DNA of 64,000 nt, from assembly GCF_918797505.1 (NCBI RefSeq), contig NC_092801.1, positions 27,434,477-27,498,476 of the forward strand. The letters run 5' to 3'. Under the pieces are notes generated by a model, which saw only the letters and a list, made by a program, of their open reading frames with translations, was not told the origin of the DNA and made no database searches. The stretch is from Bemisia tabaci (Eukaryota; Arthropoda; Insecta; Hemiptera; Aleyrodidae). This document shows positions 1 through 11,300 of the stretch, piece by piece; the first letter of the stretch is position 1; every line of letters begins with the position of its first letter. Position numbers and translations under genes: made by a program.

Positions 1-130
1 TTATCTGAGAGCCATTTCCTACAGATTGAAGAAACCCAAAAGAATTGAAGAAGAAAACGAAGAAGGAGAGGCTTGAGGCATTACGTAAGCTGATGTTAAG
101 CCATTTTGATTTTGCATATATATGGACCTA

Positions 131-288
131 TGGGACATAAGGGACATTTTGCATATGGGACATTTTGCATATAGGACATTTTGAATTCTGGACATTTTAG
201 CTTTTGGACATTTTGTCGTGGACATTATGACAATTGGACATTTTAAAATAGGACATTTTGTTTATTGGACATTTTTTATTGGACATTT
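131..288. repeat. GGACATTTT minisatellite
   Basis: Eleven GGACATT-type units in 158 bp with 14-17-bp spacing and variable AT-rich linkers. Confidence 0.9.
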
Positions 289-481
289 CCACCTGTCACC
301 ATACTTCGACGACGTAAATCATCCATAGAAGGCCATGGAGCTTTTTTTCGCTTCCTTTCAAAACTGTAAACCGCAGACTGCCGCATACGTCCTGTTTGGT
401 TCGAAATTTTCGAGTGATTTTTGTTTTGAAATATATTCGAATAATACTTCTCTAAATTCTGATATCAGTTACTCAAATTGA

Positions 482-716
482 GAGGCTCGGAAGACAAGGC
501 GAATAAGTACAGTTTTTGCTATTTCGAGAAAACGTGTTTCAAGTTCCGAAATTACACGGATCCTCGTGGCGGAAAGTAAGTTCAGACTGACTTTTTGATG
601 CTTAAAACTTGGAATTTGGTAGCAGATTTTTCGCAGAAAATGCATTCTATTTGAAATCGTTAACGCCTTGATTTTTTCAAAAACTGCACTTATGCGCCTT
701 GTCCTCCAAGCCCCTC
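482..716. mobile_element. GACAAGGCGAATAAGT palindrome, copy 1
   Basis: Ends GAGGCTCGGAAGACAAGGC and complement; AGTGCAGTTTTTG-type inner ends pair. Confidence 0.75.
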
Positions 717-1088
717 ATTTGAAGTTATTAGGACTGACGCCACTTCTCCACTGGACGGACACTGATGTTCAGTGATTTTTTTCTTCGGCACTAGCGAGTA
801 CGTTTGATCTGTTATGGAGACAGCGTGTCTACTCAGACCGTGCATAGGTCGCGAAAATGTGTGGATAAAATTTTGATAAAATTCGAAACAAAAACGAACG
901 AAAGTATTCACGAGGGCACGTCCAGTGATCACGAGAGTTGGAGATAACCCGGTGATAACTGCGTGACCCGGCGCGGGATATGGGAGGCGTTCGAGTCGAT
1001 CGGGTTTGGTATTTTATTCTTAGTGTGCGATATTTGATTAATTCTTTCCAACCATACTTTTTCCTTCTTTTCATTAATTTTGAATGGG

Positions 1089-1514
1089 TATCGACGCGAC
1101 GGCGAAGCTACCAAACCACCTTGACCACCAGACTACCTTGACCACCAGACTACCTTGCGGTAATCTCCGCTTCTATTTTATTTTTTTGAAGGCGAACGAA
1201 TCAATATCATTCCTTCAAATTTACACAGATTTGCCTTCTCATAGAGAAGAAATATATGGAAGTTTTCATGAATTGGATTACATTTTGCAATGAGGAACCA
1301 CTATTTCTGGGTCTCCCATAAAAGCTCATATCTGCATAGGGAAACCAATGGCATGTATGTTGTTTCTAAAATGGGCCAGAAATAGTGGCTCCTCATTGCA
1401 AAATGCAATTCAATTATGTTGAGTGGTTTTTCAATAAAAAAATAAAGTATGATAGGAAGTTTGCAACGTCGGAAACCGAGATGCGCGCGTGGTTTGGTAG
1501 TCTCACCGTCGATA
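1089..1514. mobile_element. TATCGACGGTGAAACTACC family element, copy 1, interrupted
   Basis: Left end TATCGACGCGACGGCGAAGC, right end CTCACCGTCGATA. The left arm has a small duplicated CCACCAGACTACCTTGA. A different fold-back is inserted at 1271-1414. Confidence 0.8.
1271..1414. mobile_element. CAATTGGA/GCATTTTGCAA fold-back nested in the previous element
   Basis: 144 bp. Ends AATTGGATTACATTTTGCAA and complement; the middle has the CTGCATAGGGAAACCAATGG block shared by the family. Confidence 0.85.
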
Positions 1515-1697
1515 TGGACTGTAAGTATGGTAAAGTCAGGAAAGAGACCCCTCAGTAAAAAGAGGGGAGAAGTAAAATGAGATGGCTGTAACACAGTTAA
1601 GAGGGTTCTCCATTATCTGCCGCAAAAAATAAAAAAAGAACATTCCATAAATTGACTTCTTTAAAAACGTTATACAGTCGGACGTATTTCAAAATTC

Positions 1698-1865
1698 AGT
1701 TATTTTTCCTTGAAATGCTTCGATATTTTAGTTTAAATTGCGAACGAAATTGCCTAAAAAAATTGAAGAGAAATTATGACAATTTTCCGAGTAAATTCGT
1801 TTTTTACCGAAGGTAATTTGGCAACATGTGAAGGCTCATACGGCATTCTTCCTTTAGCACGGCAG
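1698..1865. mobile_element. CTGCCG-ended MITE, copy 6, left-truncated
   Basis: Right two-thirds of the element only, ending TTTAGCACGGCAG. It is directly followed by the solo GC-rich module. Confidence 0.8.
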
Positions 1866-2040
1866 TATGGCGCTTCGTGCTTCGCCGCGGCGCGCGGCGT
1901 GCTGCCGGAACGAAACGCGCTTACAGGCGCCTACCAACCTAAAGGGATACTTCACGCATTGCTCAAGTAGGTTTGTACTTGTACTGTAGGAGCCAAAGCG
2001 CGTTCCGCGCTGGCCGGCCGTCCACCGCCGCGCTGTTACG
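1866..2040. repeat. Solo GC-rich module
   Basis: Carries AGGCGCCTACCAACCT, ATACTTCACGCATTGC and GCGCGTTCCGCGCTGGC, the same module as the arrays in the CAGGGCCGG elements, but outside any such element. Confidence 0.7.
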
Positions 2041-2139
2041 AATACACGGTGAGATAAAATTATCTGATTATAACTAAGTTAAAAAGATATAGGAAAGGAT
2101 ACTTTCAAACAATTTTCACGTGTTAAGGTATAATATCCC

Positions 2140-2385
2140 ACCGCCGAACAGTGGATCGAGTCCATGGGAGAGGTTGGACAAAATTCGGAAACTTTAAAAA
2201 CTTATAACTCCGTTTCTACAAAACTTTGAGATTTTAAAAGTGGTACCATTGGTTTCCACGTGAATTTTTTTTCAGAAGCATCCCTTAAAATATAAAATGT
2301 GATGAATTAAACACCCAATTTTGCAGTTTTAGCAAAAAATTTCATGTCCGACCTGTTTGATTGACTCGATCCACTGTGCGCAGCA
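2140..2385. mobile_element. CACAGTGGATCGAGTC element, copy 1
   Basis: Ends near CAGTGGATCGAGTCCATGGG and TTGACTCGATCCACTG; arms pair through GGACAAAAT and CATGTCCGACC. Confidence 0.85.
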
Positions 2386-3199
2386 CCGAGTCGTGGCAGC
2401 GTATGGCTGCGAGCGCTATGCTACATGGGCTATAATGACCGGGGTGCCTCCAATTTGAAGCACGCAACACACGTTGATAATTTGATGGCTAGTTTTGAAA
2501 GTGTGACAGTGACACAGGCAATACGCGGTAAATTCGAAAAGGCTTCTTATAAACTACGCAGATTGCGCGCTAAGAAGTGGATTTCAAAATAGTTTGATGT
2601 GCCCAACGAGATTTTCGAGCAAATTCATCCTGTGAAAGTATACTCAGTTGGCTGTATCTCTAGCGTGCATCAGACTCATTTTTCTAACTCATGTATGCTT
2701 TGATGAAATTTTTGAAAGGAGGAACTCACAAAAGCGCAAATTTCTGACCAATTTTGAATTTGAGAGTACTTTTATTTCCGACTCCTCAAATATCCTTGTA
2801 GTGCTTTACGAGCCATCAATAAGTACTACAAGCTCTCTGACCCCCTAAATTTCCATTTTTGTCAAGGCTCGTTCTACCGTTCAACTGGGCAGATTTCCAT
2901 GATTTTTGTGGTAATAGTCAGGCGATAGCCCCCGGATACTTCCTCATTTTTAAGGATTGAATTTAAGTTTCGATTCGTCAACCGTATTTTACGTAAAACT
3001 TCGAGAAGGAAATGTGGTAAGGTAATTGAAATGAAGGTTTTCTCTCTTCTTTCCCTGTTTAAGCACCCAAAATCGACAAATTGCCCAGTCCGGTTCCTTT
3101 GGTTTTAATCCTGGCGAGAAGGTTGAAACAGGGTTTCTACACTGCAGTATTTGATTCTTATTGGTCCGCGATTACGCTTAGGCTGAATTACGGCCGCTG

Positions 3200-3595
3200 T
3201 AAGCGTTAAAATGTTTCTCAACGTGAATTATTCAGTTCTTTTCAATTCGCCTTCAATTGCGCCTGTAGCAATTGCTGTTACGAATATTTTGTGCGTGTTG
3301 ATTCAAGCTCAATACATACTTGACTCTCTGAAGGCGTTTTGTGTGTGCAAGTAGCGCACTCTGTAGAAGAACAAACGAAGTAGGGATCGAGCGATCCATT
3401 CAATTTTTACATCTGTTGTTCTCCAACAGGGTGCGCTACTTGCGCACACAAAACGCCTTCAGAGAGTCAAGTATGTAATGCGCTAAAATCAGCACGCACA
3501 ACATAATCGCAACAACAATTGCTGCAGACGCAGTTGAAGGCGAACTGAAAAAAACCGTATAATTAACTTTGAAATGAAAACATTTTAGCTTTTAA
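3200..3595. mobile_element. Fold-back with CTCTGAAGGCGTTTTGTG arms
   Basis: Best-paired core is 3319-3360 against 3431-3471 (TTGACTCTCTGAAGGCGTTT and complement). Outer arms share TTCGCCTTCAA and CAATTGCT blocks. Confidence 0.8.
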
Positions 3596-4618
3596 ATTTT
3601 TTGATGGGGGATTTTCGACGGACTTTTCATGATACACTTTGTTGTATCATACACAGAATCACTATTTATCAATACACTTTAGAAAATATATTAAGTTGAC
3701 TCCATCCCTTGCGCGCGATAGACCCATTACCGCTATCAGGTCCTATGCTTGGATGTCAATATTGAAGCGTTAGGGAAAAATGCCTTATGAACACTCGGGC
3801 ATTGCCAAATTCCTTTCGATTCAATAAGAATTCCCTGGAAAACGCGCGAGCTCTCTTTTGTAAATCTTCTGAGTAAAGATTATTTTAAAACTTCCAAAGA
3901 TATATAGTCCTAACTTTCCTTAAAAGCAATGTTTTATCAAAAGAAATTTGGCAACTCCCGGGTCTTCGAACATCATTTTTAGACCGCTGCAAACTGAAGG
4001 AAAAATGTCGTAGGAATACACGAGCGTTGCTAAATTCCTTTCGATTAAATTAAAATTCCCGGGAAAAATTGCTGAATTCTTATCTTCTGAAGTTTTAGAG
4101 AATTTTCTGCGCAATTTAATCTGATGATCTCCGAGAATCTCAAGAAAATGTGTTTCTAAATTTTTATAAAAATAATCTTTTATAGGAAGAAAGTTGGCAA
4201 CGTCTGGGTCTTCATGCGACGTTTTTCCGCCGAGGCAAACTAGCTTTCGCGGCAGCCAAGCCTAGCTCCGGAGATGATTAATTATTTTGGAAAAAAGTTC
4301 ACAAAAGTGTAAAATTAATTTTTGGATTTTATATTTTTAGCGTTGAACGTCTTTCAATACTTTCAAGAACAGAGGTTAAAAATTTTAAGCCATAATTTGC
4401 ATCAATAAAACTCGTCAACAAGGGTAAATTTGCCTACAATGTATCAACTGCTTTGGTAGATTTTCAAGGCTGATTCTGCAAGTGACCTTCATTTTTCTTG
4501 ATTGGGCTAATCAAGGCCGGAAAAGCAACTGCTTTTAAATATAGTTTCCCTTAACGCCAGTAAATTTGGTCGAATATTATTTTGGGATCCCTCAGGACCA
4601 AAATAATTTATCCGCCTT

Positions 4619-5497
4619 CAGGGCCGGATTAAGGGGGTGGCCACATGCGGGCCGCGGCCCATGGCGGCAAATCTAAGGGGCGGCAACAATTTGCAATTTT
4701 TTTAAATGTAGGTATAAAAAAAATCGGATTTATAAAAAAATTACAAGCAAAATCTCTCATTCCCTGAGAGTATAGTAATTTCTAATTTTGTCGTCTTTCG
4801 GTGATACAAGAGACAGCACCTTTAATTAATCGAGTTAAGAGAGAGACCAAAGAAGCAATTTGGCCAGGAACGGTGCGACTGAGAGAGAAATGATAACAAG
4901 GACTTAAGATGAAAAGGAGGCCTCCGCGCGGCGATCGGCATGTAACACATATTAGCGCCTACAAGACTGCACGAATACTTCACGCATTGCATCAAACACA
5001 GTGCGGTTATTGCGGTCAGCGTGAAACGCATAGCGCCTACAAGACTGCGTGAATACTTCACGCGTTGCGTCCAACACAGCGCGTTCAGCAGCGGTCGGCG
5101 TGAAACGCATAGCGCCTACAAGACTGTCGGAATACTTCACGCATTGCGCCAAACACGGTGCGGTCAGCGCGGCCCGGCGGCGAAAGTTAAAATCATTGAT
5201 CTACATTTATGTTTGTTCTTTTATAATTTTTTTGTTCACTTCTTTTGAATGGAAGGCCTTGTCCACACAGAGATAGATTTACGGAACTTAACTCTCGCGC
5301 AAAGTTCCGTGAGCTTTTGCTAGTAGGGTTGACAGGGCTTTCCCAAAAAATGTGTTCAACACGAGTAAATGCGTCTTATGCACCCCTCCCCCGCTGGCAC
5401 GTTCATTTGATGGTTTTTATCGAGTTTCAAAACGAATGAGAAGGGGGCGGCAAAATATAGGCGGCCCATGGGCGGCAAGCACGAGAATCCGGCCCTA
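4619..5497. mobile_element. CAGGGCCGG hAT-like element, copy 1
   Basis: 879 bp. Ends CAGGGCCGGATTAAGG and TAGGGCCGGATTCTCG-type; 8-bp duplication TCCGCCTT on both sides. Inside is an array of about three 78-79-bp GC-rich units (4953-5180). Short frames within it are repeat translations. No transposase. Confidence 0.93.
4953..5180. repeat. GC-rich 78-bp tandem array inside CAGGGCCGG copy 1
   Basis: Units start near 4953, 5031 and 5110, each with TAGCGCCTACAAGACTG, then AATACTTCACGCATTGCG and GTGAAACGCA. Contrasts strongly in base composition with the AT-rich surroundings. Confidence 0.9.
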
Positions 5498-5699
5498 TCC
5501 GCCTTTGTGGGGAATTAGATGAGAAATTTTTAATAATCTTTTACCACCTCAATTCTCAGGAATTTGATATTCGAGGAATTCAGAAACTTTTTTGGCAGAA
5601 GGTTGTCTCAGTTGCGTTTCAAGGGGGAACAGGCTCGCAAAAGATGTCAAGAAGGCCAAGTTTATTCGGAGGAAGGTCCCCCTCCCAAAAAAAAAAAAA

Positions 5700-7545
5700 A
5701 TAAAATAAATTAAAACCTGCCCCGAATGAGCTTTGGAGGGAATCTCTGAGAGAAAAAAAAGTCAAGTTTTTGACATGTTTAGATATCAAAACAATGATAT
5801 ATAGATGTCACTTTCGAAAGGAAATTATTTTTAAAGAAAATGATGACAAGTAAAACACGCATGATGAAAAAATGAAAAGTCAGAACATTTATTTAAAAAT
5901 AATAAACTTAACACTACCTTAGGCATACGGGTCAACAAAAATGGTATGTTCAAAATTTACTTATCGTTAATAACATTTTTATCAATGGCTTCTGAAGATA
6001 ATGAATAAATTCACAAACTCTGATATGTCAAAAGTCATTTGACATTACTACAAAATCATTCATGAGCTTGTTAAAAGTCGAGATCTTTAAAAACTATATT
6101 TTTAGTCACATCTCCGCAAAGCATCAAAGAAATAATGAAAACGCTCATAAACAGAAGTTTGTAGAAAATGCGACTTTTTGTTTCGTGCGATATCTAAGAT
6201 GGAAAGATCGTTTCAGAGTTGAAATACTTTGATACATTACGTTCAAAATGGCACACTTAAATTGTGTTTAAGTACACATCAGAAACTAAACATATGTTTC
6301 CAGGTCGTTTAATCGGCCAGTTACGCTATTATAGAATCGTATTTTAACGGTTGAATCCTGCACATTTATCAGCAATAAAAAAATAATGAGATCCATCCAA
6401 ACATCAATTTCTACAATGATGTTTTTTGGCGAGACCTCCCTATGAAAAATATGGAACTGTTAGTTAGAGACCGAGTTAGGTACTACTATAAGGTATCTTT
6501 CACTTTAAGTTTCGGCTATCTGAGATACTAACATGTTATTTTAACGGAATCAAACGTGCATATGTTCACGTTTGCTTTGCTTCCGCACTGCATAACACTT
6601 AGGCGCAAGAAATTATGGTATGTACCAACGCGATCAGTATTTTTTTTTAAAAGAAAGTTTCTATCGACATTATAAAAACTTAACACCCCGATGAATTTCG
6701 TTTGCTTATGTTATTGTCTAGACTGCAACCTTCAAAAGACGTTTAAATGAATGGTACAACTGCCTGATTACTAACTGCGAAACGCATAGTTTTAATTCGT
6801 ATACGGAAGAGCATACCTACTTGGTACGTTGGAGTAAAGTAGCAAAGAAATCATTGATAAATGAAGAGGAAGATGGCATAACATAGGTATGGTGATAGTA
6901 ATCTACAGCAAAATAACTTAACAAAAAAAAATGTATGATAGTGTTAAAAATACAATTTTTGATCGAGTCAGATCTAATTTTTGGTACAATCAACACGTTG
7001 TATAATCACAAAAATGGTATACGAGAAACTTTCGTTTACTCATTGAAAAATAGAACAGAGGTGATTGATGGGTCAACACATCTGTCACATAATTGTGATG
7101 TATTATCAACTCATTTGAGTTGATCTATAACTTTATGAGCTTTATGTTCCACTGGGTTTGACTTAACTACAAAGAAAAGATCGCAGAGGAACTTATGTTT
7201 AAAGGCTTGATACAATTATATCGACTTTGCCGTGGCTAAAATTGCATAAGCAGTCAAATGAAGGGTAACTTAATGTCACGCTTATTTGTTTTAACAATTT
7301 GAAGCGGTACGTTCGGATAACGTTTACATGAAATGGTTGATTTTTTGGCCTGTTTCTGAAACGAGCTATTTTTGCGATTTTACAGGTAGGTATTTTTTTT
7401 TTTTAAAAAAAGGGTTCGACTTCATTGTGATCGGCGTTGTCTGACTTTTTACCGCTGATTTTAGATCAGCAAATGCTTTTTCTTATTGCACATCAATCTT
7501 TTTATAATTGGGTTTAAAATTGCTGAAAATAATGAAAACAATAGA
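5700..7545. other. AT-rich stretch without recognisable genes
   Basis: No convincing frame or repeat end; one diverged sequence (about 6310-6470) recurs near 53390-53540. Confidence 0.6.
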
Positions 7546-7866
7546 GAATTTGCAGGTGTCTGAAATTTGATGAATTTCAAGTTTAAGTAGAATCTACTGA
7601 GTGAACTGATCACGAGGATACCCTTGGTTCATGAATTGAACGATCATTGGAGAAGATATGACAAAATGATCTTATCTGCCAAAATACGTGTGTTCAAATG
7701 TGAATTGCCGTTAAATGACGTCACTAGGCGATGCATTTTCTCCCTTTTAAATATATTTTTATACTATTTCCCATGACAGAAAAAAATTATAAAAATTCGG
7801 TGAAATCAGCTCTTCAAGCACTTGCAGATGAAGCAATAAAAATTTGCATGAAAATTCTCCAATGGT
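7546..7866. repeat. AT-rich interspersed repeat (ACGTCACTAGGCG block), copy 1
   Basis: About 320 bp shared with 45040-45352, 45437-45720 and 52306-52636, including GAGGATACCCTTGGTTCAT and GATGACGTCACTAGGCG-like blocks. No inverted ends seen. Confidence 0.8.
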
Positions 7867-7995
7867 TCTTAAAATCAGCGCTACAAAGTCAGCAGAGCCA
7901 CAAACTGAGCTTTAAAGCCCTTCTCAGAATCGCACAATTTGGATTTCATTTCTGCTGTCCCGCAAAGGTATGCGTTTTCGCACAAACGTCCGGAC

Positions 7996-8141
7996 AATTG
8001 GACTGCATTTTGCAATTTGGAACTATAGATTCTGGCACATCTGAAAAAAACACTTATGTGCATAAGGAAACCAATGGCACATACGCTGTTTTTAACCCGG
8101 GCCAGAATTTGTAGTTCCAACTTGCAAAATGCAGTTCAATT
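7996..8141. mobile_element. CAATTGGACTGCATTTTGCAA fold-back, copy A
   Basis: 146 bp, almost wholly palindromic: AATTGGACTGCATTTTGCAA at the left, its near-complement at the right. Lies just past the SLC23 stop codon, within the likely 3'UTR or next to it. Confidence 0.88.
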
Positions 8142-8210
8142 AGCCCTTTTGTAAAGAACGATGTGCATTCATTTTGTTTGATCCTTTTTTCAAATCGTTC
8201 AAAAGCATGA

Positions 8211-8395
8211 TCAGGCGAGCCAGGCTAGGAAACAGGCATCGATGACATTGACATTGTTAGAGTGTTCACTTGTGGGGGTGCCGTTTTCTGCGATACTAGC
8301 GCGGCACACGGAGCATGTCCGCACCTCGGATAAGTTGAAATCCTCACTAACCTTCCGTCGCCACAAACTCAGGCCGGATTCACCAGGAGCGGCTG
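8211..8395 (-). CDS. SLC23-like gene, last coding exon with stop
   Basis: 185 nt ending TGA at 8213-8211. Acceptor TTCTCCAG. It encodes APGESGLSLWRRK, matching the ERGLxxW segment after the last helix, then a 45-residue hydrophilic tail with no similarity I recognise. The start of the 3'UTR lies next to a fold-back element at 7996-8141. Confidence 0.85.
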
Positions 8396-11300
8396 CTGGA
8401 GAAAATGTCATTTATTAGAATGGTTTCATTCGGATAGGTAAAATAAATCCACCTTGAGAAGTGCATCACAGACATATTGTCACAAAACTCATCGTCTCCC
8501 TGACGAAAGAACAAAACTCCATTCCAAGGTTGCAAAATTGACTCAGCGAATTCAATTTTTTACAGAGGTGTACCTTTGCAGGATGCTAATTTGGGTTCAC
8601 TGACGAGTGCGCTCAACTGATGAGGTCTAAAAGGTCCGAAAACTCGATCGATCTCTCGGCTCGGCGTGAAAGCAACTTAAGGTGATTCGATGGAGGCCAT
8701 TTTTTGCGTCAAAGCGACGTGCGATATATCGCATCGATTAGCTCCATAATTTCAGCTACTTGTCATTTGCTTCAAATTTTGAGATCGCACTTCTGTTGTC
8801 ATGAGACTGAAGTACTCATGTACCAAATTTGACAAAGGAATTCAACGCAATAAATGCGTGGTTTTTTTAGAGAGAAAATATCGCATTCGAGTGTACTTTC
8901 GATAACAGTATCGAATGCGATGTTTTCTCTCTAAAAAATCCACGCTTTTATTACATTGAATGTTACGTCTTTCTTAAAATTGGTAAGTGAGTGCTTTAGT
9001 CTCCTGACAACAGAATTGCGATCTCAAAATTGGAGAAAAATGACGAGTAGCTGAAAAAATGGAACCAATTGATGTGATATATCGCATGCCGTTCTGACAC
9101 AAAATATGACGTCCATCGAATCACCTCAACATTCCAACGCAAGTTGCCTGAACCGAACACCCTCCCCGCTCCCCTCCCCTTAATCTTATCCTGGTACTCA
9201 TTAGAGTCCCTTCATACTGAGAGTGAAGACAATGCGAATCCATTTCTGATTGGTTCCCGTATTTTAGGCATTCACAGTGTCACGAACGGGAATAAACATT
9301 ACATTTTCATCAATTTCAAAGATTATAAACTGGAACGGACCGGGGAATGGGGGCACGGCAAGGAACAAATGGAATGAGAGAGGGAACGGAGATTGGAATT
9401 CGGGAACGGGTTGATCAAGTATTACAAAAACGTCCGATTTGTGTAATCTTCATTCCCATTTGTGACATCCATGAGCCGCGTTGCCTCAATTCTCTCTACG
9501 AACGGACTCAAGTACTCATTAGAGTTCAAACATTTTTGACTGCAATTGAAATTTTTGGAACTTTTTGGCTTTGTTTCCCCCGCGAAATGGTGTGGACCCA
9601 GCACCATTACACCACCTTGTTACATACAAAAATGAAAAAAACGCGAAATGGTGTGGACCCAGCACCATTTCTCCACCTTGTTACTTGTTATATACATTCA
9701 CTGGTAAAAAAAAAACCTCTTGGACCAATGCCGCGGTGCATTGACTTAAGAGTGCAGTTTCTTGTCGCCGGATTTAAGAGTCTTGAACTCTTGTTTCAAG
9801 CGGATTTTGCATTGATTCAATTCAAAATCCACTTGAAACAAGAGTCCAGACTCTCAAATCCGGTGACAAGAAACTGCACTCTTGAACCAAGAGGTTTTTT
9901 TTTACCAGTGTTTCTTAGTTTTTTTGTCGTATGATTCAAGAATGATGTCAATTATTCACCTGGAATCGAAACATCGAGAAGAAAAGCGACCAAGCCTCCA
10001 ATGAAAACGTACGATTTTAAGAGTGGTTTGATAGAATCAACAACATCTACTGAGTGCACTGATGTCTCTACTAACTCTGGATGAGTCGCCACCAAATTTG
10101 GAATGATCTGAAAGCAAAGTATTGTTTTCACGATTAGAATATTTCAAGGCATAGTCTTACGAATAATCTAGCTGACTCTTCAAATTTTCATGTATCGTCC
10201 AGTGGCGTGGCGTGAGTTGCGATATATAGATTGTTGTGCCATTTAAACTTATAGAAAAGGATCGATTAACAGGGTGTTCGCAGCGAACGCCTTAATAATC
10301 GATTCTTTACCATAGGTTAAAATGGCATGACAATCGATACATCGCAATTCACGCCACGCCACTGGTATCGTCATGGTTTGTTCTAGATTTCTATTCGTCG
10401 TTCCCTTCACGGGAGAACGTAACTACATGCCAATGTTGCCAAATCTCCCGTTGGAAATTACACTTTTACCACGAGAATTTTGGACATTTTTTACAGAAAA
10501 TTTCGGGTATTTTTCCTCTGACCTCGTGCAAAAATCAGCAAAATTTTGGACAATATTTGCACAAGTAAAGTCCATTGTGTTTCCATGACAGGGAGGTTTG
10601 AATGCACGCGTCAAGAAACATTTAATATCTTGGTTAGGAGTCAATTTCAGAAATTTTCGTTGCACAAATTGTGTTCTACATTCAATTTTAGCTAAACAGT
10701 ACGTATCAGAATGCGTTACCTCGTGCCTTGTCTAGTGGCTCATTTGGCAACACTGTTTCTCTTCACTTAAACCTATACAAATGTATCGATTCTTCAATCG
10801 TAACTCAGTTCTCATACCTATTGGAGATAGTCTCATTTGGCAACACTGTTTCTCTTCATTTAAACCTATATAAATGTATCGATTCTTCAATCGTAACTCA
10901 GTTCTCATATTGAAGATAGTCTCAATCTTTCTTTCTCATGCTTGCAAAGTATGTAGGCAGAGGGTACCGATGCTCAAAAATGAACATCATATGAAAGGCT
11001 GCAACATTTGAAATTATAAATTCATAGGAAAACTTACATATCCGAGAAAAATAGAAGCAGTAATGATGAATGTGTTTCTTTTGGATTTTCGTTCAATATA
11101 CCATAAGTATGAGAGCGCTGAAAAGAAGATGAAGAGTCTTGCGTTAAAAAATAAAGAAGGAATGAGAAATGCACTGCGTGGTACTTCCAAAACAGTATAG
11201 GGACTGAATCACAATGAATTATCAACTTCATCAACCTTCTTTCACCAAGCAGCATCCAGTTTTAAATGTACTTCGCGCAGTTCGCCTTCAACTGCGTGAG

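Noticed and set aside
131..288. CRISPR-like array
   Set aside because: Units are 9 bp with short irregular spacers in a eukaryotic genome; no cas genes.
4822..5276. Overlapping frames encoding repeated CVKYS-SLVGAMRF-like peptides (also at 13.0, 23.2, 35.5, 47.5 kb)
   Set aside because: They are translations of the 78-bp GC-rich array inside transposons, present in several frames and strands.
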